64,000 bases of DNA from Pedosphaera sp. (GCA_002690655.1 NZFL01000003.1:1-64000); one strand, 5' to 3'. Positions 26,943 to 38,900 are shown, counted from the first letter of the stretch. The notes: generated by a model from the sequence alone, not told the origin. Program-made: numbers and translations.

Positions 26943-27200
26943 TCAAGCAGTCTCGCGTTTGGCATCGTAGCGCTCTGCCTTCATCACATTTGAAATATGA
27001 ATTGCAGCCTCGCGCTCAAGAATCGTTCCTTCAGGATGTTGTTGATTGCGTTTAATGTGTTTTTTGATGATATTGATACCTTCAACAATCACACGTTCTT
27101 TTTTAGGTACGACCTGAATGATTTTCCCTCGTTTACCTTTTTCAGCTCCCGCTATGACGACCACCTCGTCGCCTCGTTTGACATGAAATTTTGTGGGCAT
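26943..27200 (-). CDS. rplX: 50S ribosomal protein L24
   Basis: Product of 85 residues with a KOW motif ([23 protein letters not shown]), an assembly initiator of the large subunit. It is a little shorter than E. coli L24 (104) but complete. The start has no Shine-Dalgarno match. Confidence 0.97.
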   Translation of the reverse strand: MPTKFHVKRGDEVVVIAGAEKGKRGKIIQVVPKKERVIVEGINIIKKHIKRNQQHPEGTILEREAAIHISNVMKAERYDAKRETA

Positions 27201-27206
27201 GATGAT

Positions 27207-27572
27207 TTAAATAACTTCTGGGGCCAATGAAACAATTTTCATGAAACGCTTCTCACGTAATTCGCGAGCAACTGGGCCGAAAATACGTGTCCCTTTAGGG
27301 TTTTTGTCTTTGTCAATGATCACAACGGCATTGGAGTCAAATCTCAAGACCGACCCATCCGCGCGGTGAATAGCTTTGCGGGTTCTCACTACAACAGCAT
27401 TAACCACATCGCCTTTTTTGACAGAACCGTCTGGTGCAGCTTCCTTGATATGCACCTTCAGCACATCACCGATTTTAGCATAGCGCTGCGTTTTACCCAA
27501 CGCAGCAATGGCAGAAGCCTTTTTGGCTCCCGTGTTGTCTGCCACGTTTAAAACTGAACGTAATTGTAACAT
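27207..27572 (-). CDS. rplN: 50S ribosomal protein L14
   Basis: Product of 121 residues, beta-barrel protein at the intersubunit face. [19 protein letters not shown] and [23 protein letters not shown] are typical (about the usual 122 residues). The start is one of the few here with a clear GGAG upstream. Confidence 0.98.
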   Translation of the reverse strand: MLQLRSVLNVADNTGAKKASAIAALGKTQRYAKIGDVLKVHIKEAAPDGSVKKGDVVNAVVVRTRKAIHRADGSVLRFDSNAVVIIDKDKNPKGTRIFGPVARELREKRFMKIVSLAPEVI

Positions 27573-27590
27573 ATTTAGCTCCTAAACGAT

Positions 27591-27863
27591 TTAGACTTCA
27601 GCTTGATGAGTTATTTCAACCAGCCGCCAGCATTTGCTTTTTGACAGTGGCCTTGTTTCCTGAATCCTGACCTGATCTCCTACCTTGGCTTGGCTCTTTT
27701 CATCGTGTGCATAGCACTTGCTGAATACGGTCACGATCTTTTTGAATCTAGGATGGGTGATACGGCGTCTTACTCTTACAACGATGGTTTTATCCATCTT
27801 GTCAGAAATAACTTCGCCAATGCGAAGTTTGCGATGCCCGCGTGTTGTTTGCTCTTCAGACAT
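27591..27863 (-). CDS. rpsQ: 30S ribosomal protein S17
   Basis: Product of 90 residues, OB-fold protein at the body of the 30S subunit. [25 protein letters not shown] and the [20 protein letters not shown] part are diagnostic. It lies 14 bp after rpmC. Confidence 0.98.
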   Translation of the reverse strand: MSEEQTTRGHRKLRIGEVISDKMDKTIVVRVRRRITHPRFKKIVTVFSKCYAHDEKSQAKVGDQVRIQETRPLSKSKCWRLVEITHQAEV

Positions 27864-27877
27864 GATATGAAATATAA

Positions 27878-28087
27878 TTACTTGGCGTCGGCTTGCTGGC
27901 GCAAAACGGACAACTGCGTTTCGACTCTAGCGATACCTCGCCTGAGATCCCGTAACCGCGAGGGTTTTTCCAGCTGGCTACTAGCCTTCTGGAGTTTTAG
28001 ATTAAAAAGTTCCTGTCGCATTTCCCGCCCCTTGGCGACCAATTCGGCCTGAGACAGTTCAACGACTTCTGAGAATTTTACAGCCAT
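27878..28087 (-). CDS. rpmC: 50S ribosomal protein L29
   Basis: Product of 69 residues forming a two-helix hairpin near the tunnel exit. [22 protein letters not shown] and the [15 protein letters not shown] segment are typical. Starts 4 bp after rplP ends. Confidence 0.96.
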   Translation of the reverse strand: MAVKFSEVVELSQAELVAKGREMRQELFNLKLQKASSQLEKPSRLRDLRRGIARVETQLSVLRQQADAK

Positions 28088-28091
28088 ATGA

Positions 28092-28511
28092 TCAACCTAA
28101 CTTGTGTCTTGAAATAAATTTAGTTTTAATCGGCAATTTTGAGGCTGCCAAACGGAGAGATTCACGTGCTACACTTTCAGGAACTCCATCCAATTCAAAA
28201 AGGATGTTGGCTGGACGGATAACAGCTACCCAACCCGCTACAGGCCCCTTACCTTTTCCCATTCGCACTTCGAGTGGTTTTTTGGTGAATGTTTTATCTG
28301 GAAAAACCCGAATCCAGACCTTCCCTCGTCGTTTCATGTTACGGGTGATGGCAACACGTGCTGCTTCAATCACCTTATTATTCAACCAGCAACGCTCAAG
28401 GGCTTGGAGACCAAACTCGCCGAAGGCGACGGTTTCCCCCCTACGTGCCAGACCGGCACGATTGCCGCGATGCATGCGCCTGTATTTTACCCTAGATGGC
28501 ATCAATGGCAT
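28092..28511 (-). CDS. rplP: 50S ribosomal protein L16
   Basis: Product of 139 residues positioned near the A-site tRNA elbow. [42 protein letters not shown] and [23 protein letters not shown] identify it. AAGAAAGG precedes the start, so it has a recognisable ribosome binding site. Confidence 0.98.
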   Translation of the reverse strand: MPLMPSRVKYRRMHRGNRAGLARRGETVAFGEFGLQALERCWLNNKVIEAARVAITRNMKRRGKVWIRVFPDKTFTKKPLEVRMGKGKGPVAGWVAVIRPANILFELDGVPESVARESLRLAASKLPIKTKFISRHKLG

Positions 28512-28545
28512 AATTTAACCTTTCTTAATAATTAATAAAAAATTG

Positions 28546-29211
28546 TTAGACGGATTCTGTGTAAGCAGGACGCTCAGGTTTATCAATCTTGATATCTCCC
28601 TTACAAATCCAACACTTCACTCCCAAAATTCCGTATAAAGTTTTCGCTTCTGAGAATCCATAATCAATGTTCGCTCTCAGGGTATGCAGTGGAACTCGAC
28701 CTTGATTATATGATTCAACTCTGGCGAGTTCCGCACCACCAAGACGACCAGCGCAACGAATTCGAATTCCGTCTGCACCAAAGTCCATGGTGGTTTGGAG
28801 TGCTTTTTTCATCGCACGACGAAAAGATACGCGACGTTCGAGTTGTAGTGAGATGTTCTCGGCAACAAGTTGTGCGTTGAGTTCAGGGTTTTTGACTTCC
28901 TGAATATCGACGTAAACTTCTTTACCCGTCATCAAGCTGAGTTGCTCCTTGATTTTATCGATTTCAGCTCCTTTGCGACCGATCACAACACCAGGTCGTG
29001 CAGTGTGAATAGTCACTCGGCAGCGAGACGCTGCGCGTTCGATCTGAACTCGAGGCACGGCGGCCGTTTCGAGTTTTCTTTTTAAAAACGAACGGATCTG
29101 ATGATCCTCCGCCAGCAATTCTCCGAAGTGTTTCTTGTCAGAGAACCATTTGGATCGCCAGTCACGATTGAGGGCGATTCTTAAACCGATTGGATTGGCT
29201 TTTTGTCCCAT
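28546..29211 (-). CDS. rpsC: 30S ribosomal protein S3
   Basis: Product of 221 residues with N-terminal KH domain ([19 protein letters not shown]) and C-terminal S3 domain ([35 protein letters not shown]). It lines the mRNA entry channel. Gap of 34 bp to rplP. Confidence 0.98.
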   Translation of the reverse strand: MGQKANPIGLRIALNRDWRSKWFSDKKHFGELLAEDHQIRSFLKRKLETAAVPRVQIERAASRCRVTIHTARPGVVIGRKGAEIDKIKEQLSLMTGKEVYVDIQEVKNPELNAQLVAENISLQLERRVSFRRAMKKALQTTMDFGADGIRIRCAGRLGGAELARVESYNQGRVPLHTLRANIDYGFSEAKTLYGILGVKCWICKGDIKIDKPERPAYTESV

Positions 29212-29220
29212 AATTACAGA

Positions 29221-29556
29221 TTAGCTAAGATCAGAGACGACTATTTTTACGTGGCACGAACGTTTAAGGATAGGACCAGCAGATCCACGTGCCTTCGGAA
29301 TGAAACGTTTCATGACAGGTCCGTGACCGGCAACTGCCATTTTGACAACGAGTGATTCAGGTCGTGCGTTGTTATTGTGTTCTGCGTTGGCAATGGCACT
29401 TTTAAGTGTCTTTGCTACAACACGTGCAGATTTTCGTGGAACAGCTCCTAAAACAGCAACTGCTTGAAGTGCATTCATTCCTTGAATCTGGCGGACGACT
29501 TCCCGCATTTTTTGTGCAGACATCCGAACGTTTTTTGTAATGGCTTGAACTTCCAT
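29221..29556 (-). CDS. rplV: 50S ribosomal protein L22
   Basis: Product of 111 residues. The globular domain binds 23S rRNA and a beta-hairpin reaches the exit tunnel, where macrolides act. AKTLKSAIANAEHNN and KRFIPKARGSAGPILKRSCHVKIVV are the signatures. 4 bp before rpsS in the transcript. Confidence 0.97.
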   Translation of the reverse strand: MEVQAITKNVRMSAQKMREVVRQIQGMNALQAVAVLGAVPRKSARVVAKTLKSAIANAEHNNNARPESLVVKMAVAGHGPVMKRFIPKARGSAGPILKRSCHVKIVVSDLS

Positions 29557-29560
29557 ACTA

Positions 29561-29839
29561 TTATTTAGTCACCTTGGCAGTATGTGCACCATGGCCTTTG
29601 AATGTTCGTGTCAGTGCGAATTCTCCCAATTTGTGCCCCACCATGTTTTCAGTGATAAAAACAGTGATGAATGCTTTGCCATTGTGAACATTTACGGTGT
29701 TCCCTACAAGTTCGGGAGTGACAGTCGATCGACGGGACCAAGTTTTAATGGGACGCTTTTTCCCACTTTCATTCATCTTGTCGATTTTTCTTTGAAGACT
29801 CTCATCTACAAAAAATCCCTTTTTAATTGAACGTGACAT
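29561..29839 (-). CDS. rpsS: 30S ribosomal protein S19
   Basis: Product of 92 residues, head protein near the A-site finger. [42 protein letters not shown] and [18 protein letters not shown] are diagnostic. Standard position between rplB and rplV. Confidence 0.98.
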   Translation of the reverse strand: MSRSIKKGFFVDESLQRKIDKMNESGKKRPIKTWSRRSTVTPELVGNTVNVHNGKAFITVFITENMVGHKLGEFALTRTFKGHGAHTAKVTK

Positions 29840-29849
29840 AAGTCAGAAA

Positions 29850-30704
29850 TTACTTGAGCTTGTTAGGTCGACCGTCGCGGCGAACCAGAATGAATTTATT
29901 GGATGTTTTATGCTTGTTGCGGGTTTTATAACCTTTAGCTAACAAGCCCCAGGGTGAGACCAAATGTTGACGCCCACCGCCGCCCTTGGATTTTCCGTTA
30001 CCACCACCATTAGGGTGATCAACAGGGTTGCGAACAAGACCGCGAGTCATTGGACGCCTGCCAAGGTGACGGCTACGACCAGCTTTGCCGATAATGATTT
30101 TTTCGTGATCGGTGTTACCCACTTGCCCTATGGTCGCTTGGCATTTGCAGTGGATACGCCGTATTTCACCGGATGGCATTTTAATCTGCGCATAATCACC
30201 GTCACGTGACATCAGAGTCGCAAAACTACCGGCAGTGCGAGCAATTTGCCCTCCACGTCCCGGTATCAACTCAATATTATGCACGGGTGTGGCTACAGGA
30301 ATGCTGCCAAGCGGCATTGAATTACCTACTTCTGCTGGGGCTTCTGGGCCGCTCATCAGTTTGGTTCCAATTTCCATTCCTACAGGAGCGACGATATAAC
30401 GTTTCTCCCCATCTGAATATTGCAAGAGCGCCAGACGTGCCGAACGCATTGGATCGTATTCAATCGCGATCACTTCTGCCTCGATACCATGTTTGTTGCG
30501 GCGAAAATCTACCGTACGGATTTTTTGCTTGTGACCTCCTCCAATTGCACGAGCGGTGATCCTTCCGTAACAATTACGTCCACCGGTTTTCTTCTTGGTC
30601 TTGACTAGTTTCTTTTCAGGCTTTTTCTTCGTAATGTTAGAAAAATCTGAAACTGTCAGGAATCGGCGACCGGGAGTTAATGGTCTAAATGTTTTAACTG
30701 GCAT
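29850..30704 (-). CDS. rplB: 50S ribosomal protein L2
   Basis: Product of 284 residues, essential for subunit joining and peptidyl-transferase centre structure. [26 protein letters not shown] (N part), [14 protein letters not shown] and [20 protein letters not shown] with the conserved His near the active site are all present. Length is about 10 residues above E. coli L2. Confidence 0.98.
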   Translation of the reverse strand: MPVKTFRPLTPGRRFLTVSDFSNITKKKPEKKLVKTKKKTGGRNCYGRITARAIGGGHKQKIRTVDFRRNKHGIEAEVIAIEYDPMRSARLALLQYSDGEKRYIVAPVGMEIGTKLMSGPEAPAEVGNSMPLGSIPVATPVHNIELIPGRGGQIARTAGSFATLMSRDGDYAQIKMPSGEIRRIHCKCQATIGQVGNTDHEKIIIGKAGRSRHLGRRPMTRGLVRNPVDHPNGGGNGKSKGGGGRQHLVSPWGLLAKGYKTRNKHKTSNKFILVRRDGRPNKLK

Positions 30705-30718
30705 AGGTTCTATTCCGA

Positions 30719-31000
30719 TTAAGTTAATTCGATTTTGTCACCACTTTTAAGTGTGACCATGGCTTTTTTCCAATTCGCAGCACGCCCTGCTTGTTTGGTG
30801 CGCTGGCGTCGCTTCTTGCCATGCACGTTCAAAGTGTTTACTCGAACAACTTTGACTTTGAACAATTCTTCAACGGCAGCCCGGATCTGAAATTTGTTGG
30901 CGCGAGGATTGGCCACTACAGTGTACTGATTGTAATCATGTGACTGTTCAGTCCCCTTTTCTGTCACTCTGACTGTTTTAATTATATCGTAAGCGTTCAT
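30719..31000 (-). CDS. rplW: 50S ribosomal protein L23
   Basis: Product of 93 residues at the tunnel exit, docking site for trigger factor and [35 protein letters not shown] is the conserved core. Gap of 14 bp to rplB. Confidence 0.97.
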   Translation of the reverse strand: MNAYDIIKTVRVTEKGTEQSHDYNQYTVVANPRANKFQIRAAVEELFKVKVVRVNTLNVHGKKRRQRTKQAGRAANWKKAMVTLKSGDKIELT

Positions 31001-31011
31001 TGTCAGAAAAA

Positions 31012-31635
31012 TTAGCTGAGTCTTGATTGCAGTCCGTTGAACGCGTCTCTTGTGATGATGATGCGATCGTATTTGAGCGTGTCATATGTATTCAAAGACT
31101 CACTGGTGGTCACTCCAACATATGAAACATTGCGTGTGGAAAGCTGTAAATTTTGATCCGGATTGTTTGTTACCAGAAGCGCAGTGCCGTCCACCTTTAG
31201 ATTATCCAAGATGCTAATGAAATCTTTGGTTTTGGGTTGAGCAATGCTTATTTGATCAACCACGAGGACTTCACCGGATTTGATACGCTCAGTAAGTGCC
31301 TTCTGCAGCGCCAGCTTGCGTGTTTTCTTGTTAACATCTTTGCGAAAATCTCGGGGCCGCGGACCAAAAACAACGCCGCCGCCTCGCCAGATAGGAGATT
31401 GGAAAGAACCTGCTCGTGCACGTCCCGTACCTTTCTGCCGCCAAGGCTTCTTGCCTGTACCAGCGACTTCAGAACGTGTTTTTGCGCAGGCCGTACCGCT
31501 CCGCTGTGAGGCCATGTAAGCTACGACAGTATCATGCACCGCCTGCAACCCCTTGTCGCCCTCTTCAACAAGTGTAAAGGGAACTTCCATCTCCTCTACA
31601 GATTCCCCATTTGTATTTTGAACGTTAATTTTCAT
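31012..31635 (-). CDS. rplD: 50S ribosomal protein L4
   Basis: Product of 207 residues. The tunnel-lining loop KPWRQKGTGRARAGSFQSPIWRGGGVVFGP is intact in family form. L4 is also an autoregulator of the S10 operon in enterics; no such leader can be claimed here. Standard place between rplC and rplW. Confidence 0.97.
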   Translation of the reverse strand: MKINVQNTNGESVEEMEVPFTLVEEGDKGLQAVHDTVVAYMASQRSGTACAKTRSEVAGTGKKPWRQKGTGRARAGSFQSPIWRGGGVVFGPRPRDFRKDVNKKTRKLALQKALTERIKSGEVLVVDQISIAQPKTKDFISILDNLKVDGTALLVTNNPDQNLQLSTRNVSYVGVTTSESLNTYDTLKYDRIIITRDAFNGLQSRLS

Positions 31636-31659
31636 TACTTATGCGCCCTTTCTACGGCC

Positions 31660-32304
31660 TCATGCTTTCTTTTTGGGCTTCTTGACTGCTTCACGGATGA
31701 CAACATAATCGCCTGCTGCCCCCGGAATCGCCCCTTTGATTAGCAGTAAATTGTCTTCTCCACGAACCTTGACTACTTTTAAGCTTTGGATGGTACGACG
31801 AGCCTGACCCATGTGACCTGGCATCTTTTTGCCCTTGGCAACCCAACCGGGTGTGGAACCAGACCCTATGGAACCTGGACGGCGTTTCCAACCTTTGGCG
31901 CCATGAGTTGCACGCCCTCCACCAAAATTCCATCGTTTCATGACACCTTGGAAACCACGGCCTTTTGTGAGGCCAATGGCATCCACAAAGTCACCTTCGT
32001 CGAAGCAGTCTTCCACCTTAACCACATCACCCGACTTGACATCAAGCGTGAAATCACGAAATTCGCGAATTCTTTTAAAACCAGTGGTTTTATGCTTCGA
32101 AAAATGTCCTAACCTGGGCTTGGTGAGTCGTTGATCTTTCTGTGGATCGAACGCTAATTGGACAGCGCTGTAACCGTCTGTATCAGGCGTTTTGCATTGA
32201 ACAACATGGTTTGGTCCACACTCAACGACCGTCACACTGGTAGCAGTACCATCACTGTTGTAAACGCGCGTCTGGCCTAATTTTTTACCTAGTAATCCTA
32301 ACAT
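31660..32304 (-). CDS. rplC: 50S ribosomal protein L3
   Basis: Product of 214 residues that binds 23S rRNA near the peptidyl-transferase centre. MLGLLGKKLGQTRVYNSDG and KGRGFQGVMKRWNFGGGRATHGAKGWKR (contains the methylated Gln region) followed by KKMPGHMGQ are diagnostic. Confidence 0.98.
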   Translation of the reverse strand: MLGLLGKKLGQTRVYNSDGTATSVTVVECGPNHVVQCKTPDTDGYSAVQLAFDPQKDQRLTKPRLGHFSKHKTTGFKRIREFRDFTLDVKSGDVVKVEDCFDEGDFVDAIGLTKGRGFQGVMKRWNFGGGRATHGAKGWKRRPGSIGSGSTPGWVAKGKKMPGHMGQARRTIQSLKVVKVRGEDNLLLIKGAIPGAAGDYVVIREAVKKPKKKA

Positions 32305-32319
32305 TGTATCGCGTCTTTC

Positions 32320-32628
32320 TTAAATCTTAATGGTGATATCCACACCCGCTGGTAGATTGAGTTTCTTAAGCTCATCCACTGTTTTCGCGGTTGGTTCTAG
32401 TATATCCAGTAAACGCTTGTGAGTACGTTGCTCAAATGTTTCATGAGATTTTTTATCCACGTGAGGCGACCTGCCAACAGTAAATCTCTCAATACGAGTT
32501 GGCAAAGGGATAGGTCCTGCCACACGAGCCCCTGACCGCTTAACGGTCTCCACTATTTCCTGGGCAGACTGATCAATCACACGATGATCATAGGCCTTCA
32601 GTCGAATACGTATTCTTTGTCCTGCCAT
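32320..32628 (-). CDS. rpsJ: 30S ribosomal protein S10
   Basis: Product of 102 residues; forms the tRNA-head region and, with NusB, the antitermination complex. [34 protein letters not shown] and [19 protein letters not shown] identify it. It follows fusA by 34 bp; tuf, often between them, is elsewhere in this window. Confidence 0.98.
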   Translation of the reverse strand: MAGQRIRIRLKAYDHRVIDQSAQEIVETVKRSGARVAGPIPLPTRIERFTVGRSPHVDKKSHETFEQRTHKRLLDILEPTAKTVDELKKLNLPAGVDITIKI

Positions 32629-32662
32629 AATTTATAAAGAACGAGGTTAATAACTGTGTTTA

Positions 32663-34840
32663 TCAGGATCGAGCTGCCACAGGCATGATCGAATCCAAAA
32701 GTGTATTTACGATGCTTGTAGGCACCTGTTCAAATTTATCAGGCTCCATAGAGTATGAAGCACGGCCTTTGCTCAGAGAGCGAACAGCAGTGGCGTAACC
32801 GAACATTTCAGCAAGGGGAACTTCGGAGTTAAGAATAGTCGCCTGGGGCTTGCTGTCGATACTGATTATCTTGCCTCTTCTGCGATTCAAATCGCCAAGA
32901 ATATCACCTTGATGTTCATCAGGAGTGGTCACTTCCACTTTCATCACAGGTTCCAGTAATACCAAAGAAGCCTTTTTGGCCGCTTCTTTGAAAGCGAAAA
33001 TCCCAGCCATTTTAAAAGCGAGTTCGTTGGAGTCAACTTCATGAAAACTTCCGTCAACCAACTGCACCGATACATCCACCATCGGGTAATTGGCAAGCAC
33101 ACCCCCCGAAATCACGTCTTCGATGCCCGAGATGACTGCTGGTATAAATTCCTTGGGAATGACACCACCTACAATCTTGTTGTCGATGGTAACACCTTTT
33201 CCACGTTCGGCTGGTTGAACGTTAATGACAGCGTGACCGTATTGCCCCCGTCCACCCGATTGACGGACAAACTTACCTTCAGCCGATGCATTCTTGGTGA
33301 TCGTTTCGCGATAGGCGATTTGAGGGACTCCAGCGTTAGCATCAACTTTGAACTCACGGAGCAGGCGATCACGAATAATTTCCAGGTGCAGCTCGCCCAT
33401 CCCTGCAATAATAAGCTGCCCAGTCTCCTCATTGGTGAAACAACGGAAAGTTGGATCTTCTTCGGATAACCGCTGCAAGCCCTCAGACATTCTCTCGCGA
33501 TCTAGCTTCGTTTTTGGTTCAATCGCCATGGAGATAACAGGCTCTGGAAAGGTCGGAGGCTCTAGACTGATATCTTTGCCTTGCTTGCATAAAGTATCGC
33601 CGGTGGTCACATTCTTGACGCCAACAATGGCAACAATGTCACCAGCATAAACAGCATCGCAGTCAGACCGCTTGTCAGCTTGAATCATCAACAAGCGACT
33701 TGCCCGTTCTTTTCTTTTAGTTCGTGTGTTGAGGACGGATTCTCCCTTTTTGAGGGTCCCTCGGTAAACACGCATAAAAACTAATTTGCCGACGAATGGA
33801 TCTGTCCAGAGCTTGAAGGCCAATCCACAGAATTGACCACTGTCATCGGTGCTTATTTCAACTTCCTCATCGTTGTCCAGGTCAGTCCCGACCGCAGAGG
33901 GAACGTCCACAGGTGAGGGCAAGTAATCCACGACAGCATCAACGACAGCGTGGACTCCCTTGTTTTTAAATGCAGAGCCACCCAGAACCGGCACCAATTC
34001 CATCGAGCAGGTCAAGCGCCTGATTGCTGCTTTGAGAGTGACTGAGTCGATCGGCAGCTCATTTACTACCAGTTCCATCACAGCATCGTCTTTATCTGCG
34101 ACAGCTTCCAACAATTCACGATAAGCAGATTCAGCACGTTCCTTATGATCTGCAGGAACAGCTGTCACTTCGTATTTAAGGCCACTGGGATCATCTTCGT
34201 CATAGAGGATTGCTTTTTGGCTTACGACATCTATCACCCCTTTGAGCTGATCTTCAGCGCCAAGCGGCAGTGAGATGGGATAAGCATAAGCGCCCAACTT
34301 GTTACGCATTTCACTGACAGCGTTGTCGAAATCAGCGCCAGTGCGATCCATCTTGTTGACAAAAGCAATGCGAGGCACACTGTATTTTGTTGCCTGTCGC
34401 CAAACTGTTTCTGACTGAGGCTGCACCCCAGCAACACCACAGAAAACAGCAACCGCACCGTCGAGGACACGCATGGACCGTTCTACCTCAGCAGTGAAAT
34501 CAACGTGCCCGGGAGTATCAATAATATTGATACGGTGAGGTACGTTGACGAAAGTTTTGACCAAACCGTCATCAGCCTGTTTCCAGAAACAGGTAATGGC
34601 AGCAGATGTAATGGTGATACCACGCTCTTTTTCTTGTGACATCCAGTCAGTCACCGTATCTCCATCATGGACTTCACCCATTTTGTGAATCAGCCCGGTG
34701 TAGAATAATATACGCTCAGTCGTGGTGGTTTTGCCTGCGTCAATGTGAGCAGCAATACCAATGTTGCGAGTACGCTCCAAGGAGTATTCGCGATCAGGCG
34801 AATTCAGCTGAGATCTTTGCTCTGTAGCTGCCGTACTCAT
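32663..34840 (-). CDS. fusA: Elongation factor G
   Basis: Product of 725 residues, GTPase driving translocation. The G domain has [16 protein letters not shown] (G1), RGITITSAA (G2), DTPGHVDF (G3) and [10 protein letters not shown] (G4). Domains II to V follow, with [16 protein letters not shown] in domain IV and [19 protein letters not shown] near the end. An N-terminal tail of about 20 residues precedes the G domain. A terminator-like hairpin lies just upstream, between rpsG and this gene. Confidence 0.98.
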   Translation of the reverse strand: MSTAATEQRSQLNSPDREYSLERTRNIGIAAHIDAGKTTTTERILFYTGLIHKMGEVHDGDTVTDWMSQEKERGITITSAAITCFWKQADDGLVKTFVNVPHRINIIDTPGHVDFTAEVERSMRVLDGAVAVFCGVAGVQPQSETVWRQATKYSVPRIAFVNKMDRTGADFDNAVSEMRNKLGAYAYPISLPLGAEDQLKGVIDVVSQKAILYDEDDPSGLKYEVTAVPADHKERAESAYRELLEAVADKDDAVMELVVNELPIDSVTLKAAIRRLTCSMELVPVLGGSAFKNKGVHAVVDAVVDYLPSPVDVPSAVGTDLDNDEEVEISTDDSGQFCGLAFKLWTDPFVGKLVFMRVYRGTLKKGESVLNTRTKRKERASRLLMIQADKRSDCDAVYAGDIVAIVGVKNVTTGDTLCKQGKDISLEPPTFPEPVISMAIEPKTKLDRERMSEGLQRLSEEDPTFRCFTNEETGQLIIAGMGELHLEIIRDRLLREFKVDANAGVPQIAYRETITKNASAEGKFVRQSGGRGQYGHAVINVQPAERGKGVTIDNKIVGGVIPKEFIPAVISGIEDVISGGVLANYPMVDVSVQLVDGSFHEVDSNELAFKMAGIFAFKEAAKKASLVLLEPVMKVEVTTPDEHQGDILGDLNRRRGKIISIDSKPQATILNSEVPLAEMFGYATAVRSLSKGRASYSMEPDKFEQVPTSIVNTLLDSIMPVAARS

Positions 34841-34862
34841 TCAGTTATATATCAGTAGAGAA

Positions 34863-34900
34863 TAAAAAGCCCCGTGTTAGTTCAATGAACCGTCCGGGGC
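34863..34900 (-). terminator. Terminator-like hairpin between rpsG and fusA
   Basis: On the minus strand GCCCCG and CGGGGC form the base of a stem, with an inner GTTCA/TGAAC stem, followed at once by TTTTTATT. This has the form of an intrinsic terminator or attenuator inside the str cluster. Partial read-through would lower fusA and downstream S10 genes relative to rpsL-rpsG. Confidence 0.65.
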
Positions 34901-34917
34901 AAAATTGTATTGAATTA

Positions 34918-35391
34918 TTACCAACGAAAATGTGCGAATGCCTTGTTTGATTGAGCCATTTTGTGCACTTCATCTCGTCGGCGGATAGATGCCCCTTGTC
35001 CCTGATAGGCATCCATGATTTCGTTAGCCAAGGCCTCAGCCATCGGAACGCCTTTTCTTGAATTCGCAAATCGAACGATCCACCGCATGGCAAGAGCGTT
35101 TTGGCGGTCCGACGAGACCTCCATGGGCACTTGATAAGTGGCACCACCAACACGTCTCGGCTTCACTTCCAAACGAGGCTTGGCATTGTCTACCGCACGC
35201 TGCAATAGATCTAATGGGCTGGTGGCAGGGTTTTTCTCACCCAAGGTGTCCATTGCTCCATACACGACCTTCTGGGCGATACTTTTCTTACCCTGAATCA
35301 TGAGGATGCTCACGAGGCGTGCAACCAAGGTGCTCCCGTATTTGGGATCAGCGACTTGCTTGCGCTTAACTGCTCTACGACGTCTTGACAT
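34918..35391 (-). CDS. rpsG: 30S ribosomal protein S7
   Basis: Product of 157 residues, primary binder of the 16S 3' domain. MSRRRRAVKRKQVADPKYGS at the start, KPRRVGGATYQVPMEV in the middle and AFAHFRW at the end are typical. Gap of 25 bp to rpsL. Confidence 0.98.
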   Translation of the reverse strand: MSRRRRAVKRKQVADPKYGSTLVARLVSILMIQGKKSIAQKVVYGAMDTLGEKNPATSPLDLLQRAVDNAKPRLEVKPRRVGGATYQVPMEVSSDRQNALAMRWIVRFANSRKGVPMAEALANEIMDAYQGQGASIRRRDEVHKMAQSNKAFAHFRW

Positions 35392-35416
35392 AGGATCAAT
35401 TCAAAAATCTCTTAAA

Positions 35417-35797
35417 TTACTTCTTATCTTTAGGACGCTTAACACCGTACTTTGAACGGCTTACACGTCTTTTTTCAACACCGTTTGCATCCAGTGTTCC
35501 GCGCACCACATGGTAGCGCACGCCAGGCAAATCCTTCACACGTCCACCACGCACCAAAACGATGCTGTGTTCCTGCAGATTATGTCCCTCATCAGGAATG
35601 TAGGCAATTACCTCATATCCGTTGGTCAGACGCACTTTGGCGACTTTCCGCATCGCGGAGTTTGGCTTTTTGGGCGTTCGGGTCATAACCTGCACGCATA
35701 CCCCCCGCCGAAACGGACAGTTCTCCAAAGCCGGTGAACTCGACTTTTCTTTGATCTTTTTTCGTCCTTTACGGACAAGCTGATTAATCGTTGGCAT
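35417..35797 (-). CDS. rpsL: 30S ribosomal protein S12
   Basis: Product of 126 residues at the decoding centre. [17 protein letters not shown] and [17 protein letters not shown] carry the Lys residues whose changes give streptomycin resistance; both are wild type. Start ATG 35797 has no Shine-Dalgarno match. A candidate promoter lies 60-90 bp upstream. Confidence 0.98.
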   Translation of the reverse strand: MPTINQLVRKGRKKIKEKSSSPALENCPFRRGVCVQVMTRTPKKPNSAMRKVAKVRLTNGYEVIAYIPDEGHNLQEHSIVLVRGGRVKDLPGVRYHVVRGTLDANGVEKRRVSRSKYGVKRPKDKK

Positions 35798-35857
35798 TTG
35801 CGTATTTGTTTAAATTCCAAAAGGCCCAATTTCTGCTTCCTGAGAAATGGAGGGCAG

Positions 35858-35885
35858 ATACTAGCAAAGGGCTTACTCCTTGCAA
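35858..35885 (-). promoter_or_regulatory. Candidate extended -10 promoter before rpsL
   Basis: Minus strand TTGCAA (35880-35885), 16-base spacer and TAGTAT (35858-35863) with TG one base before the -10 (TGCTAGTAT). It lies in the 127 bp rpoC-rpsL gap, about 60 bp before the rpsL start, and would give the str/S10/spc/alpha block its own promoter. Confidence 0.45.
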
Positions 35886-35924
35886 GAGATTATTTGAAAT
35901 ATTTTTAAAGATGATTTTTTAGTT

Positions 35925-38900
35925 TCAACCTGCAACCGGCTCATCGATTTCCGGAGCTGGTTCTTCTTCTACCTCAGGCGGTTCCACTAATGGATTAACC
36001 TTAATATTACGATGTTTGGGATAACCTGTTCCAGCTGGAATGATGTGTCCCATGATAACGTTTTCTTTGAAGCCTCGGAGGTAATCCACTTTCCCCATGG
36101 TTGCGGCATCCGTAAGCACTCGAGTTGTGTCCTGGAAAGAAGCTGCTGAGAGAAAACTTTCTGTCTCAAGAGATGCTTTGGTAATACCGAGCAGTACGGG
36201 TGAGGCTTCCGCCGGTTGACCGCCCATTTCTTCCACTCTACGGTTTTCACGCTCGAATATCGTTCTTTCAACCTGCTCACCCCAAAGGAAGATGGTGTCA
36301 CCTGGCTCAGTGACGCGAACTTTGCGCAACATTTGTCGGACGATGATTTCAATATGCTTGTCATTGATGGTCACCCCCTGCAATCGATACACTTCCTGAA
36401 CTTCGTTCACCAAATGCTCCTGCAATTCTTGTGGTCCACAAACCTCAAGTATTTCGTGGGGAACAATGGGGCCTTCAGTCAGTTGAGAACCTTTTTTAAC
36501 ATAATCTCCCTTGAAAACAATGACGTGCTTGGCAATGGGAATTAAATGCTCCTCCTCAGCCCCTGATTCCGCATCACGAATGAGAATACAGCGCTTGCCT
36601 CGGACACTGGGACCAAAATCAATGATACCATCCATTTTAGCAATTTCAGCAGCATCTTTGGGGCGGCGAGCTTCAAACAACTCGGCCACACGTGGAAGAC
36701 CACCTGTAATATCCTTGGTTTTGCTGGTCTTACGAGGGGTTTTTGCCATCAAAGCACCAGCAGGAATTCGTATTCCCTCCTGAACCACAATGTGAGCCCC
36801 CGAAGGAATTGGGTAATTTGCAAGCACTTCACCATTCTTGGAAGCCAAAATCATGACCTGAGGATGAAGATCTTCCTTGTGATCGATCACAACCATTGCT
36901 TCCTGACCTGTGGCTTCGTCCACCTCTTGCTTCATCGTCACTCCTTCAATGATATCAAGAAATTTAACAACACCTGCTTTTTCCGAGAGAATCGGCACGT
37001 TGTAAGGATCCCACTGGACAAAAGTCTGCCCTTTTTTAACTGAACCTCCGTTTGGCACCAGAATGACCGAACCAATGATGATGCTGTGATTTTCTATTTC
37101 ACGCTCTTCTTCATCGAGCAGGATGATTGAACCGTTTTTATTCAGAACAATGCTGTTGCCATCTTCAAGTTCCACACAGCGCAAATCACTATAGACAATC
37201 TTGGCAACATGCTTGGACTTGATTTGGGGCTGTTTGAAGATCTGGGATGCTGTTCCACCAATATGGAAAGTACGCATGGTAAGCTGTGTTCCGGGCTCAC
37301 CAATGGACTGAGCCGCCACAATGCCTACTGCCTCGCCTTCCTTGACTTCACGACCTGTAGCCAGATTGCGTCCATAACATTTTGCGCAAAGACTGACGTT
37401 GGATTCGCAGGTCAGGACCGATCTGATTTTGACTCGCTCAATGGCGGATGAATCTATAGCTTTCGCAGTGACCTCATCGATCTCATCGTTGGCCTTTACA
37501 ATGACATTTTTGACGTCACTGGGGTCGACGATATCCTCACAGGACACGCGTCCAACCAATCGCTCGCTCAATTTGACAACTTCATCTTCACCTTCGTAAA
37601 TAGCTGAAACCCAAATACCATTGGAAGTCTCGCAATCGGCTTCACGAACAATGACATCTTGGGCAACATCAACCAGTTTACGGGTCATGTAACCTGAATC
37701 AGCCGTCTTGAGGGCGGTATCAGCAAGTCCCTTACGGGCTCCATGCGTGGAAATAAAGTATTCCAATACTGTCAAACCTTCCCTGAAGTTTGATAGGATC
37801 GGTTTTTCGATAATATCGCCAGATGGCTTGGCCATCAAACCACGAATACCCGCCAATTGACGTACCTGCTGACGATTACCACGTGCTCCAGAATCAACCA
37901 TAAGGTAAACAGGATTGAATTCATCCTTGTTCTGGTTGGCTTGAAATGTCTGCAGCATCACGTTGGAAATCTGGTCTGTGCAATGCGTCCAGATATCAAT
38001 GATTTTGTTGTATCGCTCACCCGGAGTGATGACACCTCGGCGATATTGGTTTTCCACTTCGGATATCTGGTTTTGGGCTGAACTGATTTCCTGATCTTTT
38101 TCGACCGGGATGATCATGTCGTCAATACCAATGGAGACACCCGCCTTGGTTGCTTCCCTGAATCCGAGTTCTTTGAGTCTATCCAAAGTAACGACTGTCT
38201 CTGCATGTCCGCACACTTTGTAACAGTTCCAGATCAAATCACCAATCTGACCTTTGCCAATCGCACGGTTAGGAAAACCAAGATCAGAAGGCCATATTTC
38301 GCTGAAAATCACACGCCCAACCGTGGTTTCGATGATCTTTCTGTCTTTGTCACCATAAACCGTGTCCTTGCCGATGTCTGGATTGACAAATGCAACGCGT
38401 GAATGAGTATCCAAAGCCCCATCATGGAATGCGAAAATGACCTCCTCTTTACTCCCAAACAAACACAATCTCTGGTTTTTCTTTCGAGGTTGTCGCGGTT
38501 CGGCAGTGAGGTAGTAACATCCCAGTGTAATATCCTGGGTGGGAGTCATGATCGGTTTGCCACTGGATGGACTGAAAATATTGTTGGGTGCCATCATCAA
38601 CAAGCGAGCCTCCATCTGTGCTTCCACAGACAACGGAACATGCACCGCCATTTGATCTCCATCAAAATCAGCATTGTAGGCAGTGCAAACCAGAGGATGA
38701 ACTCGGATAGCCTCTCCCTCAATCAACACCGGCTCGAAGGCCTGAATGGATAATCGATGCAGCGTGGGAGCACGGTTCAAGAGAACCGGATGTCCTTTGG
38801 TAACCTCTTCAAGAATATCCCACACCTCAGAGGATTGACGCTCGATCATTTTTTTGGCCGACCGAACCGTATGCACAAACCCGAGCTCTTTGAGTCGTCG

